A stretch of DNA of 64,000 bases from positions 1 to 64,000 of the forward strand of contig JAGKSW010000082.1 in the NCBI GenBank assembly GCA_018993265.1, in the 5' to 3' direction. The translations under genes were made by a program, and so were the position numbers. This stretch comes from Nostoc sp. TH1S01 (GTDB lineage Bacteria; Cyanobacteriota; Cyanobacteriia; Cyanobacteriales; Nostocaceae). The notes under the pieces were generated by a model. The model had not been told where the DNA came from and made no database searches. It worked only from the letters and a program-made list of their open reading frames with translations. The first letter of the stretch is position 1; every line of letters begins with the position of its first letter. Of the stretch, positions 27,991-36,214 are shown one piece after another.

Positions 27991-29562
27991 TTATTGGTAA
28001 TTAAGCATTTTCAGAGCGGCTAGTTGTGCTTGCGCTTTGTGCAGAGATTCATACCATTCTCTCTCAGGATCACTGTCTGCCACAATCCCCGCACCCACTT
28101 GTCCCCAGACGGTTTTGATTTGTCTGGGGAGTGGGGAGTGGGGAGTGGGGAGTAGGGCATTTTGTGGATATTCTGGCTCTGATTTGCTGCTTCCTTGCTT
28201 TCTAGCTGGAGATGCGGGTGCTAACAGTAGGGTACGAATCAAGATATTTAAGTCCAAGTTACCGCGCCAGTCGAGATAGCCACAGGAACCGTAGAACAGG
28301 CTACGCCGCACAGGTTCTAATTCTTCAATAATTTCCATGCACCGCACTTTAGGACACCCTGTGATTGTGCCGCCTGGGAACATGGCACGAATCAAATTAA
28401 CGGCGCTTTGGTTGGATTTTAAAGTACCTTTAACGTTGCTGACAAGGTGCATAACATGGCTATATCGCTCAATTGTGAGCAGTTCGTCAACTTTTACTGT
28501 TCCCCATTCACACACTCGCCCTAAATCATTGCGTTCTAAGTCTACCAGCATGATATGTTCTGCACGTTCTTTGGTGTTGCTGAGTAGTTCTTGTGCCAGT
28601 TGATCATCTTGTTTTGGAGTAGTACCGCGCGATCGCGTCCCAGCAATTGGTCGAGTTTGCGCTTGCTGATTTTGCAACAGCACTAACCTTTCTGGTGAAC
28701 AACTGACTACTTCACCCCAAGGAGTCTGCCAGTAGCTGGCAAAGGGCGAAGGATTGATTTTATGTAATGCTTGGTAAATTGACCAGCCAGAAGCCGTTGT
28801 AGATGCTGCAAATCGCAAAGAAAGATTCGCCTGAAAGATATCTCCAGCCTGAATATATTTTTTGGCGCGGTTAACGGATGTTTCATAATCTGACTGCGAT
28901 GTGAAGAACTCAGGGGCAGAAGTGATGGGTATATGCGGTGAGGAGGTAACTTGGTAGAGTGAATTCCCTGAATTTTTATCTTCTAAAAGAATTTTTAACC
29001 TATCTACATCATTAATGTCACTACCTGCTAGCCAAAGAATTTGTTCAACATGATCCAAAACGGCAAATGATTCTGGTTCATACCAAAAGGCTACGGGGAA
29101 GGGTAAAGTATCAGATTTAGCAAAAGGTAACTGTTCAATTTCCCAAGCAACATCATAGCCAAGCCATCCTAGCCAACCACCGGTGAAGGGGAGATGTGAG
29201 GGAGGCAGGGGCAGGGGGGAAGGGGATGAGTTAAATATTTGTTCTCCTACACCCTGGTTACTGAGCGCAGTCGAAGTACACCCTTGTACCCCTAAACCCC
29301 TACTTTGTAGTAAATTTTCTAAAAATGGGAAAACCTGACCTAATTGCGGTGTCCACATCTGCGGTACTCCATCGACTATCCGGGGAGCGCCTGCACAGAT
29401 GGAATAGCGGCTGAGTTGGGGTTGGCTTGGGGGGGTGGGGTAAGGACTTTCTAGCAGGGTAGCAATGCCTGATGGTGTGCTAGGGAGAAATAAGGCGGCG
29501 AAAATTTCCGCGCCAGTACGATTTTCTAGGGGGAGCGATCGCCAATGCCAAGGCTTGGTCAT
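27991..29562 (-). CDS. Chorismate-binding synthase component I (TrpE/PabB family)
   Basis: A 523-residue enzyme using chorismate plus ammonia from a glutaminase partner to make anthranilate or aminodeoxychorismate. Conserved parts: SPERLVLL, PIAGTRSRG, ERAEHIMLVDLERNDLGRV, YSHVMHLVSNVKG, FPGGTITGCPKVR and the C-terminal VGAGIVADSDPEREW. PIAGT (Ala, not the Lys of E. coli PabB) is closer to anthranilate synthase, but gene family and length fit either, so I give no symbol. Two Pro/Ser-rich insertions, near 29,190-29,300 and 28,120-28,200, have the nucleotide make-up of intergenic repeats. The start of ecfT lies 14 bases upstream of the operon gap. Confidence 0.85.
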   Translation of the reverse strand: MTKPWHWRSLPLENRTGAEIFAALFLPSTPSGIATLLESPYPTPPSQPQLSRYSICAGAPRIVDGVPQMWTPQLGQVFPFLENLLQSRGLGVQGCTSTALSNQGVGEQIFNSSPSPLPLPPSHLPFTGGWLGWLGYDVAWEIEQLPFAKSDTLPFPVAFWYEPESFAVLDHVEQILWLAGSDINDVDRLKILLEDKNSGNSLYQVTSSPHIPITSAPEFFTSQSDYETSVNRAKKYIQAGDIFQANLSLRFAASTTASGWSIYQALHKINPSPFASYWQTPWGEVVSCSPERLVLLQNQQAQTRPIAGTRSRGTTPKQDDQLAQELLSNTKERAEHIMLVDLERNDLGRVCEWGTVKVDELLTIERYSHVMHLVSNVKGTLKSNQSAVNLIRAMFPGGTITGCPKVRCMEIIEELEPVRRSLFYGSCGYLDWRGNLDLNILIRTLLLAPASPARKQGSSKSEPEYPQNALLPTPHSPLPRQIKTVWGQVGAGIVADSDPEREWYESLHKAQAQLAALKMLNYQ

Positions 29563-29576
29563 AATAAGTGAACAGC

Positions 29577-30497
29577 TTAAAATTGATTACCGGAAATTAC
29601 CCGCACTCCCCAGAATAAAGTTAAAGTGGCGATCGCAAACCAATCCCATCTTTTGAGTCGTAATTCATGCCACTGTACTTTGTGTTCGTTAGGGCTGGTA
29701 AAACCGCGCACCATCATCGCATTAGCCATTTGGTCTGCCCTTAATAGCAAATTTTCTAACAGTCTTTCGGCGACAATCATCCAAACTTTAACGGCACCTT
29801 TTAACCCTAGTTTTTTCCAATTAATTGCCCTTGTCATGACTGAGCGAATCAAATTCTGTACTTCTTCTAAAACTAGGGGAATAAATCGCAAGGACAAAGT
29901 TAAAGTCAAGGTAATTTCTGTTACAGGTAACTTGAGTCTGCGTAAGGGCTGCATAATACTTTCAATCGCTGCCGTAATTTCTTCTGGTGCAGTTGTCAAC
30001 AGATATAAGTTAGTACTGTAAATCACCGTAAATAAAATGGTACTCAGACGCACTGCTAAATCTAAAGAACGGCGGGTGATTCTAACTGGCCCTTGATGAA
30101 ACAGGACGTAAGAGTATTTTTTATTGCTGAGTGCTGGCTGGGGAGTTGAGCTGGGTGAGTTGGACTTGGGAGCTAATATTTGTTCATTGGCTGGGAGACG
30201 GGGTTGATAATTCACCCCCAAGCCATCGGGGCTAACGGCGGCAATAAATAATACTAAAATTGTAAGTGTTAATAACCAACCTAATTGTTGCTGCCAAACT
30301 CGGCGGGGAATTTTGGCAACTAAGGTAAATAGAATTAACAGCACGACTAACAAGATGCGCCATTCGTTAGTCGCAAAGCTGTAACTAGTTAAAAAACTCA
30401 TCAACCAGGCAATCTTGACGCGGGGATCAAGTTTATGCAGCCAAGTTTGTGGTTGTTCTAAATATAGCCCTAGTGGTAGCGATCGCAGTAAATCCAT
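29577..30497 (-). CDS. ecfT: EcfT/CbiQ-type transporter transmembrane subunit
   Basis: A 306-residue membrane protein. Hydrophobic helices occur near residues 27-60 and 70-90, with more later, and the cytoplasmic coupling helices have the ECF signature: ENLLLRADQMANAMMVRGF (the A-R-G motif contacting ATPases). EcfT links two ECF ATPases to a substrate-binding S subunit for vitamin or metal uptake. No S component or ATPase lies in this window, so the substrate is unknown. A Pro/Ser-rich loop at about 110-140 looks expanded. It lies 14 bases upstream of the chorismate synthase gene on the same strand, probably one transcript. Confidence 0.88.
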   Translation of the reverse strand: MDLLRSLPLGLYLEQPQTWLHKLDPRVKIAWLMSFLTSYSFATNEWRILLVVLLILFTLVAKIPRRVWQQQLGWLLTLTILVLFIAAVSPDGLGVNYQPRLPANEQILAPKSNSPSSTPQPALSNKKYSYVLFHQGPVRITRRSLDLAVRLSTILFTVIYSTNLYLLTTAPEEITAAIESIMQPLRRLKLPVTEITLTLTLSLRFIPLVLEEVQNLIRSVMTRAINWKKLGLKGAVKVWMIVAERLLENLLLRADQMANAMMVRGFTSPNEHKVQWHELRLKRWDWFAIATLTLFWGVRVISGNQF

Positions 30498-30500
30498 TTT

Positions 30501-30535
30501 TCAGTGCTGAGTGCTGAGTTATGAGTGCTGAGGAT
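30501..30535. repeat. Heptanucleotide array (TGAGTGC)
   Basis: Five units: TCAGTGC, TGAGTGC, TGAGTTA, TGAGTGC, TGAGGAT. Its reverse complement occurs at 30,661-30,692, so the two arrays form a large inverted repeat around the ecfT-der gap. Confidence 0.85.
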
Positions 30536-30660
30536 TAAAGTTTCTTAAGTACGATAAGTTAAGGTTTCTAATTCTTGTCTATTTTGCTCTGACATTTAAC
30601 GTTTAGCACACTCTACCTTGTCTACCCCCTCGCCCTTGTCTACTCCTTTTACTTCTCCAT

Positions 30661-30692
30661 ACTCAGCACTCAGCACTCAGCACTCAGCACTT
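30661..30692. repeat. Heptanucleotide array (ACTCAGC)
   Basis: Four exact ACTCAGC units plus a partial one, ending directly at the der stop codon. It is inverted relative to the array at 30,501. Confidence 0.85.
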
Positions 30693-32054
30693 TTAAACGC
30701 GAGTTGCGCGGTTAACGTTACCACTTTCCACATCACGGACTTTTTTACTTCGCCAGAATAGACGAATGGGTGTACCCTTAAAGCCTAATTGTTGGCGGAA
30801 TTGTCTTTCGATATAGCGGCGGTAGTTGTCGTTGAAGCGTTTAGCATCATTCACAAACAAAGCAATTGTTGGTGGTTGGGTGCTAACTTGAGTACCATAA
30901 TAAATTTTGCCCTGACGACCACCGCGAGAAGTTGGGGGTGAGTGCCATCTGACAGCTTCTTCTAAGACTTCGTTAATTACCGATGTACTCACACGGCGCT
31001 TGTGTTCTGTGGCTGCTTGAACAACTAATTCTAAAATCTTTTCTACCCGTTGTCCTGTTAAGGCACTAACAAAGATAGTCGAAGCCCAGTCCGTAAAGTG
31101 TAGTCGCTCTTGCAGACTTTTTTCGTAATCGTAGATAGTATGAGAATCCTTTTCAATGGCATCCCATTTATTGACAACAACGATGCAAGCTCGACCTTCT
31201 TCAATGATGCGCCCTGCTAATTTTTGGTCTTGTTCCGTAACTCCGTCTAAAGCATCTAGGACTAATAAAACGACATCGGCGCGGCGAATGGCTTTAAAAG
31301 CACGGTTGATGCTAAAAAATTCCGTCCCGTAGTCTATGTTTTTCTTTTTGCGAATCCCGGCAGTATCAATCAGCCGATATTGTTGCCCATCACGTTCGAT
31401 AAAAGTGTCTATAGCATCTCGCGTTGTGCCAGAAATGGGGCTAACAATGGCTCTTTCCTCACCCACAAAAGCATTTAATAAACTTGATTTACCCACATTT
31501 GGGCGACCAATGATCGCTACTTTAATTTCGTTTGTTTCTGGTATTTCTGTTACAGGCGGAATGTGTTTAATTAACTCATCGAGTAAGTCGCCTGTACCGT
31601 TGCCATGAATTGCAGAGATCGGGTATGGTTCTCCTAACCCCAATTCCCAAAACTCGGCTGCTTGAATTAAGCCTTGTTCTGGAGATTCGCATTTGTTCAC
31701 AGCCAGGAGTACTGGTACTGGTTGTTGACGTAACCATTCGGCGATTTCTTCATCAGCTGGTGTGGGGCCTGTCTGACCATTCACTACAAAAATGGCTGCA
31801 CTTGCTTCGCTGAGGGCTGCTAGTGCTTGCTGACGAATCAATGGCAGAAATTCGGTGTCATCGTTAAAGACTAAACCACCTGTATCTACCACTAAATACT
31901 CGCGATCATTCCAAAAAGCAGGCATATAAGTGCGATCGCGTGTCACACCTGGTTCATCGTGGACAATCGCCGTTTGTTCCCCAGCGAGACGATTAACCAG
32001 GGTGGATTTGCCGACATTCGGTCGGCCGATAATTGCAACAATTGGCAGTCCCAT
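30693..32054 (-). CDS. der: Ribosome-assembly GTPase Der (EngA)
   Basis: A 453-residue tandem GTPase. The first G domain has [14 protein letters not shown] and NKCE; the second has [14 protein letters not shown] and NKWD; a KH-like C-terminal domain follows ([41 protein letters not shown]). Der is needed for 50S subunit maturation. Length and order match the family exactly. Confidence 0.97.
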   Translation of the reverse strand: MGLPIVAIIGRPNVGKSTLVNRLAGEQTAIVHDEPGVTRDRTYMPAFWNDREYLVVDTGGLVFNDDTEFLPLIRQQALAALSEASAAIFVVNGQTGPTPADEEIAEWLRQQPVPVLLAVNKCESPEQGLIQAAEFWELGLGEPYPISAIHGNGTGDLLDELIKHIPPVTEIPETNEIKVAIIGRPNVGKSSLLNAFVGEERAIVSPISGTTRDAIDTFIERDGQQYRLIDTAGIRKKKNIDYGTEFFSINRAFKAIRRADVVLLVLDALDGVTEQDQKLAGRIIEEGRACIVVVNKWDAIEKDSHTIYDYEKSLQERLHFTDWASTIFVSALTGQRVEKILELVVQAATEHKRRVSTSVINEVLEEAVRWHSPPTSRGGRQGKIYYGTQVSTQPPTIALFVNDAKRFNDNYRRYIERQFRQQLGFKGTPIRLFWRSKKVRDVESGNVNRATRV

Positions 32055-32412
32055 AAAACCAGGAGTAAAGAAACAGTAAGTATATCACATCTGTTTATTT
32101 TAACTCTTAACAAACGTGGGAAGTTGGGAATAGGGAGTGGGGAGTAGGAGAAGAATGTGTTTTTAAACATCTTGACCTTGGACTAAGCGACTGAAGTCGT
32201 GGTTCATCTTGCACACGAACAAAACCCGCACTTCCACAAGATTAGTCACCGCCGCTTTGGACTAGTTACTCCCGACTCCCTATTCCCTACTTTCCACTCC
32301 CTTATGACTTGGGTCTTTATTTAATTTTCTCTGATAAAGGAAAATTAATCTCGAAATTTTAAATAACAAGCTTGACAAGAAAACTGGCAATCACATCGAA
32401 GGAGATTGTGTC
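32055..32412. other. Divergent intergenic region with dispersed repeats
   Basis: It holds the der promoter and the promoter of the metallophosphoesterase. Repeat fragments of the GGGAGTGGGGAGTAGG class occur at 32,128-32,150, and the reverse class (TACTCCCGACTCCCTATTCCC) near 32,267-32,300. Confidence 0.5.
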
Positions 32413-33282
32413 TTGAGAACTCGTAAGTGGTTGATAAAAGCCAGCAGATCAGCTTTTCGATGTATAAGATGGTGCATATTGCTTGGCTGCTGCACTTTAC
32501 TATATGCCCATTTAATTGAACCGAATTGGATTGAAATTAATTCTTTACAACTGACATTACCCAATCTCGCCGCAGAATTTAACGGTTATCGCATTGTCCA
32601 AATTAGTGATGTTCACCGCGATCGCTGGATGAGTCCGCGAAGACTCAAGCGAATAGTCCGACTAGTTAACCAACAACAACCCGATTTAATTGCAATTACA
32701 GGTGATTTAGTCACTCGCAATCTACCACAATTCATCCCTTCGCTAACAGTTTCTTTAAATCACTTCACACCCAAAGATAAAACTGTAGCTATATTAGGAA
32801 ATCACGACCACGAGAATGATACTCAAGCAATTATCAAAGCCATACAACAAAGCAATATTGTTTACTTAGGCAATGATATCTATACACTCAAACGTGGGAA
32901 TTCAATGTTACATATTGCGGGTGTAGATGATGTACAGATGGGTAAAAGCCGCCTAGATTTAGTGATGCAGAAATTACCCAAAACAGGCGCAGCAATATTG
33001 TTAGCCCACGAACCAGACTTTGCTATTACCAGCGCAGCGACAGGGCGGTTTGATTTGCAACTTTCAGGACATTCTCACGGCGGACAGATACGCTTACCAT
33101 TTATCACACCGCCTGTACTTCCGCCTTTTGCGAAGAAGTATTACTTAGGAAAATATCAAGTAGGCAAGATGTTTTTGTATACTAACAGAGGCTTAGGAAT
33201 GACAGGTTTACATTTACGATTATTTGCTCGTCCTGAAATTACTGTATTTACGTTAGTTGCACCAATTAATGCAGCTGAGTAA
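32413..33282 (+). CDS. Membrane-anchored metallophosphoesterase (YkuE/YaeI-like)
   Basis: Start is a TTG at 32,413, supported by AAGGAG 8 bases upstream. Residues about 15-33 form one membrane helix. The calcineurin-like phosphoesterase motifs are all present: QISDVHRDR (DxH), ITGDLV (GD), LGNHDHEND (GNHD), LLAHEPD and LSGHSHGGQIRLP (GHxH). YkuE-type enzymes act on lipid or envelope phosphates, so a membrane phospholipid substrate is likely but unproven. Monocistronic by layout. Confidence 0.88.
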   Translation: MRTRKWLIKASRSAFRCIRWCILLGCCTLLYAHLIEPNWIEINSLQLTLPNLAAEFNGYRIVQISDVHRDRWMSPRRLKRIVRLVNQQQPDLIAITGDLVTRNLPQFIPSLTVSLNHFTPKDKTVAILGNHDHENDTQAIIKAIQQSNIVYLGNDIYTLKRGNSMLHIAGVDDVQMGKSRLDLVMQKLPKTGAAILLAHEPDFAITSAATGRFDLQLSGHSHGGQIRLPFITPPVLPPFAKKYYLGKYQVGKMFLYTNRGLGMTGLHLRLFARPEITVFTLVAPINAAE

Positions 33283-33402
33283 CTGAGTTGGAAAAAATAA
33301 TATCGATGTGCGATCGCATTGTCGTTGTTTAAAATTCATTGTTATCGAGAAATGCTGTAAAATAAGAACTTAGCAGCTTTTTCACAAATATCAACACTGT
33401 CG

Positions 33403-33624
33403 ATGAGCAAAATTGTATCTTTTCAGACAGTTATTGAATATGTAGAGGCTCTTTCCACTGAAGAGCAAGATTTACTACTCGAACTGATTTCTAAAAGACG
33501 CATTGAACAACGGCGTAAAGAAATTGCTACAAATGCGGCACAAACACTGAAAGCAATTACAACAGGTACAGCCAAGCATGGTACTCTTGAGGAACTGCGG
33601 GCTGATTTGCTGAGTGAAGAATGA
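33403..33624 (+). CDS. Antitoxin of a type II toxin-antitoxin pair
   Basis: A 73-residue helical protein (SFQTVIEYVEALSTEEQDLLLELISKRR, then acidic ELRADLLSEE). It overlaps the toxin by four bases (ATGA at 33,621-33,624), the classical TA arrangement. The family resembles cyanobacterial antitoxins of RelE/YafQ-like toxins. DNA-binding autoregulation is expected from the class. Confidence 0.82.
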   Translation: MSKIVSFQTVIEYVEALSTEEQDLLLELISKRRIEQRRKEIATNAAQTLKAITTGTAKHGTLEELRADLLSEE

Positions 33625-33899
33625 GAATTCTTGTTTGGGATAGTAGCTTCAAGCGTGCTTTTAAAAGAGTTATTCGGAAAAATCCTCGCTTAGAGGAAAC
33701 AATTTTTGAGGTTTTGGAATTACTGATAACTGATCCGTTTGCGCCTAGTTTGAAATCACATAAATTAAAAGGTGATTTGGAGGGTTTGTGGGCTTGTTGG
33801 GTCGAGTATGATTGCCGTATTATCTATACATTTCAGCCGAATTCTGATGAGGATGCAATCGTGCTAATTGATATTGGCACTCATGATGAGGTTTATTGA
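33621..33899 (+). CDS. RelE/YafQ-family mRNA interferase toxin
   Basis: A 92-residue toxin: WDSSFKRAFKRVIRKNP, then HKLKGDLEGLWACWVEYDCRIIYTF and a final IGTHDEVY. The order basic helices, GxLxGxW and RIIY and terminal HxxVY is the YafQ/RelE fold that cuts mRNA on the ribosome. The C-terminal His and the basic patch are kept, so it is probably active. It sits at the left edge of a rearranged island. Confidence 0.9.
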   Translation: MRILVWDSSFKRAFKRVIRKNPRLEETIFEVLELLITDPFAPSLKSHKLKGDLEGLWACWVEYDCRIIYTFQPNSDEDAIVLIDIGTHDEVY

Positions 33900-33985
33900 A
33901 AAAAAGATAAAATGATGAGTTTGACTTTTTAAGTACGCTTGACTTTTAAGACAGTCGCTACTCCTACTGAAATGAGGAAAGGAAG

Positions 33986-34033
33986 CAAACCGCAGTTTGA
34001 GAAAGCGTTGAGGTATTTTGAGTAAGTATTTTG
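33986..34033. repeat. Direct repeat, left copy (48 bp)
   Basis: Begins CAAACCGCAGTTTGAGAAAG and ends TTTTG; a second copy with about five differences lies at 35,434-35,481. The two flank the RAYT remnant and the TIR-GUN4 gene. Confidence 0.8.
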
Positions 34034-34064
34034 TGGTGCGTTTGACTAACGCTGTCATAAATTT

Positions 34065-34298
34065 ATGTCTCGTCCATCCCGCAATTTTCAACCTGGATTC
34101 TGCTATCACATTACCACCCGTTGTAATAACCGCGAATTTCGCCTCACTCGCCTAGAGTGTCGGGAAGTGTTTCTTTATGCCATTAAAAAAGCAAAAGAGA
34201 AATATGGATTTAAACTGTATGCTCTTTGTATTATGAGCAATCATGTACACTACCTACTGGAAGCAAAGCAACCACAGGAACTAGCTTTCTGCTGCTAA
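34065..34298 (+). pseudogene. Truncated RAYT (REP-associated Y1 transposase)
   Basis: Starts like a RAYT: MSRPSRNFQPGFCYHITTRCNNREFRL, then LYALCIMSNHVHYLLE with the HUH-type His pair (NHVH). The homology stops after QPQEL (about 34,279), and the part with the catalytic Tyr is missing. The break coincides with the 3' end of the TIR-GUN4 gene on the other strand (its stop is at 34,281). So it is a remnant cut by a rearrangement. Confidence 0.85.
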
Positions 34299-35159
34299 AA
34301 AAATAAAAACAGGTAAGTGTCCCTCTGGTGCTGAAGTGCTAAAAATAACTGAAGTGCTAAAAATAACTTTTCCTGGGTAGTCTATCCAATTTCCTTTCAC
34401 TCTCCATCCAACGCGATCGCCAAACTTACAATAAGTTTCATAATCAGCATCAGGAGTTCCACCGACGCTCTCCCGGATACGTTTCTGCACACTAAAACCA
34501 AAGCGTCCATTGCTGTATTTTACCCAAAGTTGGTCTATGGTGCGTAAGTCTGTACAAGGAAATTTTTCGATAGATTCTACATTAAGCCAACCTTCCCGTT
34601 CTCTGCCCGATGCTTTGAGCATGACAGCTAAAGTTTCCTTATCGGCTTCTTGCCATTTTCCGGCTTTTAGCAAATTCCGCAATTGCGTGTAGTCTATTCC
34701 CTTCTCAGAAGTGAGATCATCAGTTTGCACTTGCTTTACTTCAGTTTGTACACTCCTACAAATGCTGTCGTATAGCCTTTTACGTGCATTTATATCATCA
34801 ATGGTTTCAAACTCTATCCAAAGTTTTGTTCTGAGAAAGCGGTAATTTTCTTCTGGCGGTATTTCTTTAATTCCTGGTAGCAAGACAGGAATCAATCTAG
34901 TATTTGAGTGTATAACTAAGTCCACAGTTATTGGTAATTCTAAATTTCCCTGCCATCTTCCTGAGCCAAAGGAACCAATAAAGAAGACTACAGTTTTAGA
35001 ATTGTAAAGCGCCTTTTCAATTTCTCTATACGGTGTATCTCCTCCGTACATTTGCTCTTCATCCAGCCATACATTTAAACCGCGCTGTTTAAGATAGCTG
35101 GCGATCGCTCTCACTTGTGGTTTATCCTGGCTATTGTGAGCTAGAAAGACATCAAACAT
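34281..35159 (-). CDS. TIR-GUN4 fusion protein
   Basis: 292 residues. Residues 1-135 are a TIR domain: DVFLAHNSQDKPQV, LNVWLDEEQMYGGD, FFIGSFGSGRWQGNLELPI with Glu74 five residues after Trp69 as the likely NADase Glu. Residues about 155-282 are a GUN4 domain: DYTQLRNLLKAGKWQEADKET, FPCTDLRTIDQLWVKYSNGRFGFS, FGDRVGWR and APEGHLP. GUN4 binds porphyrins and helps Mg-chelatase; in fusions it probably senses a tetrapyrrole. TIR enzymes often cleave NAD in defence. An 18-bp tandem duplication (34,333-34,368) repeats the residues VIFSTS. Function is inferred. Confidence 0.88.
   Translation of the reverse strand: MFDVFLAHNSQDKPQVRAIASYLKQRGLNVWLDEEQMYGGDTPYREIEKALYNSKTVVFFIGSFGSGRWQGNLELPITVDLVIHSNTRLIPVLLPGIKEIPPEENYRFLRTKLWIEFETIDDINARKRLYDSICRSVQTEVKQVQTDDLTSEKGIDYTQLRNLLKAGKWQEADKETLAVMLKASGREREGWLNVESIEKFPCTDLRTIDQLWVKYSNGRFGFSVQKRIRESVGGTPDADYETYCKFGDRVGWRVKGNWIDYPGKVIFSTSVIFSTSAPEGHLPVFIFLAAES
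34333..34368. repeat. Exact 18-bp tandem duplication inside the TIR-GUN4 gene
   Basis: GAAGTGCTAAAAATAACT occurs twice in a row and adds six residues in frame just before the conserved APEGHLP of the GUN4 domain. The copies are identical, so the event is probably recent. Confidence 0.9.
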
Positions 35160-35433
35160 AGACGCTGTGGGCAGTGACTACATCCAGATTGCCGTAAATT
35201 CCCTTAAAAAGCAACATAATTTAGACTTGTCACGCTACTACAGAGACTTTAACCAGCAAGTAACTATGAGCGATTCAACTCAATACAACATCGGGTTGTT
35301 AATCTACCCTGAGACAAAAAAATATTTATGCAAGAGGTCTTATCTGTCGCATTCTTTTTTCAAATTGGTATAAGCGTTATTTTTGAGGTGCGTTACGCTT
35401 TGCTTCAACGCACCCTACAATTTTCTGAGAAAT

Positions 35434-35481
35434 CAAACCGCAGTTTGAGAAAGCATTTAGGCATTTTGAGTAAATCTTTTG
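35434..35481. repeat. Direct repeat, right copy (48 bp)
   Basis: Same orientation as 33,986-34,033. Differences are scattered single bases. Confidence 0.8.
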
Positions 35482-35489
35482 ACTTCCAG

Positions 35490-35610
35490 TTAGGGTGTGT
35501 TACACCTTACAAGTCTGTGCGCGAGAGAAGAGGCGATGTAAGTCGGGCTTTGCCTGCAATTGCTGTTTGAGCCTAGAATCCCCACCATTCAATGGTGGGG
35601 AGTATGTCAA
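35490..35610. mobile_element. Right-end remnant of an IS200/IS605-type element (solo end)
   Basis: GATGTAAGTCGG is shared with the end of tnpB at 9,470-9,481. A perfect stem follows, CCCCACCATT (35,580-35,589) with AATGGTGGGG (35,591-35,600), then AGTATGTCAA, a typical tnpB right-end finish. No tnpB remains, so it is a remnant or a PATE-like nonautonomous unit. Confidence 0.6.
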
Positions 35611-35624
35611 GGGAAACACATCCT

Positions 35625-36182
35625 CTAAGAAGCTGAAGATTGTAATTGTTCTAATCTTGCCAGCACTTCTTGACTGTGAACAGATGGATTAACTTTGACA
35701 AAAGTCTCGCGCAAGATACCTTCTGGATCAATAATAAAGCTGTGGCGCATTGAGACAAAACCAATCCAAGAGCCATAAGCTTTGCTAACTGCGCCAGTTG
35801 TATCAGCTAATAAGGGAAATTTTAGTCCCTCAGAATCGCAAAATTCAGCATGAGAATCGACATCATCAGCACTCACGCCAATTATTTGAGTATTTTTTGC
35901 TAAATATTTGGGTAAGTCTTGCTGAAAACGGCGCGCTTCGATGGTGCAACCAGAGGTAAAGTCTTTGGGATAAAAGTACAGTACTACCCACTGACCACGC
36001 AAGTCAGTCAGAGAGATTTTGCCGTCGCCTGTATTAGTAGGCAATGTAAACTCTGGTGCGGGTTGATTTAATGCTGGTAGTTTACCACCCAACGCGTTAG
36101 CCGCAGGTGAAAAGTTGAACCAACTGATGAGGGCAAAGCAGCTGGCAAATAAGATACTCAAAAAATTGCGCCGAGAAATCAT
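35625..36182 (-). CDS. Peroxiredoxin of the PrxQ/BCP type, exported
   Basis: 185 residues. A signal region (SRRNF, then a hydrophobic stretch ending ANA) resembles a Tat or Sec signal, so it probably works in the lumen or periplasm. The peroxidatic Cys79 lies in YPKDFTSGCTIEARRF. In PrxQ a resolving Cys normally sits five residues later, but here that position is Arg84. Cys115 (HAEFCDSEG) is the only later cysteine and may resolve instead, or the enzyme may be 1-Cys. The rest (WIGFVSMRHSFIIDPEG) fits the family. It removes peroxides with thiol reductant. Confidence 0.88.
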   Translation of the reverse strand: MISRRNFLSILFASCFALISWFNFSPAANALGGKLPALNQPAPEFTLPTNTGDGKISLTDLRGQWVVLYFYPKDFTSGCTIEARRFQQDLPKYLAKNTQIIGVSADDVDSHAEFCDSEGLKFPLLADTTGAVSKAYGSWIGFVSMRHSFIIDPEGILRETFVKVNPSVHSQEVLARLEQLQSSAS

Positions 36183-36214
36183 TGTGCAAACTAGAATTAC
36201 AACTTTACATAAGT

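Larger units (their letters stand above)
35160..35624. other. Gene-poor repeat-filled region
   Basis: It contains a hairpin GGTGCGTT/AACGCACC (35,387-35,414), the right copy of the 48-bp direct repeat (35,434-35,481) and a transposon-end remnant (35,490-35,610). Short ORFs here have no recognisable family. Confidence 0.6.

Noticed and set aside
27991-29562. Frameshift in the chorismate synthase gene because of odd Pro/Ser stretches
   Set aside because: The frame stays open and all conserved motifs on both sides are in the same frame; the stretches are in-frame insertions.
34065-34298. Active RAYT transposase
   Set aside because: The frame loses homology after QPQEL and the catalytic Tyr region is absent, so it is a remnant.
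35167-35373. 68-codon ORF upstream of the TIR-GUN4 gene
   Set aside because: No family resemblance, and it lies in a repeat-rich junction region; could be a gene fragment but not supportable.
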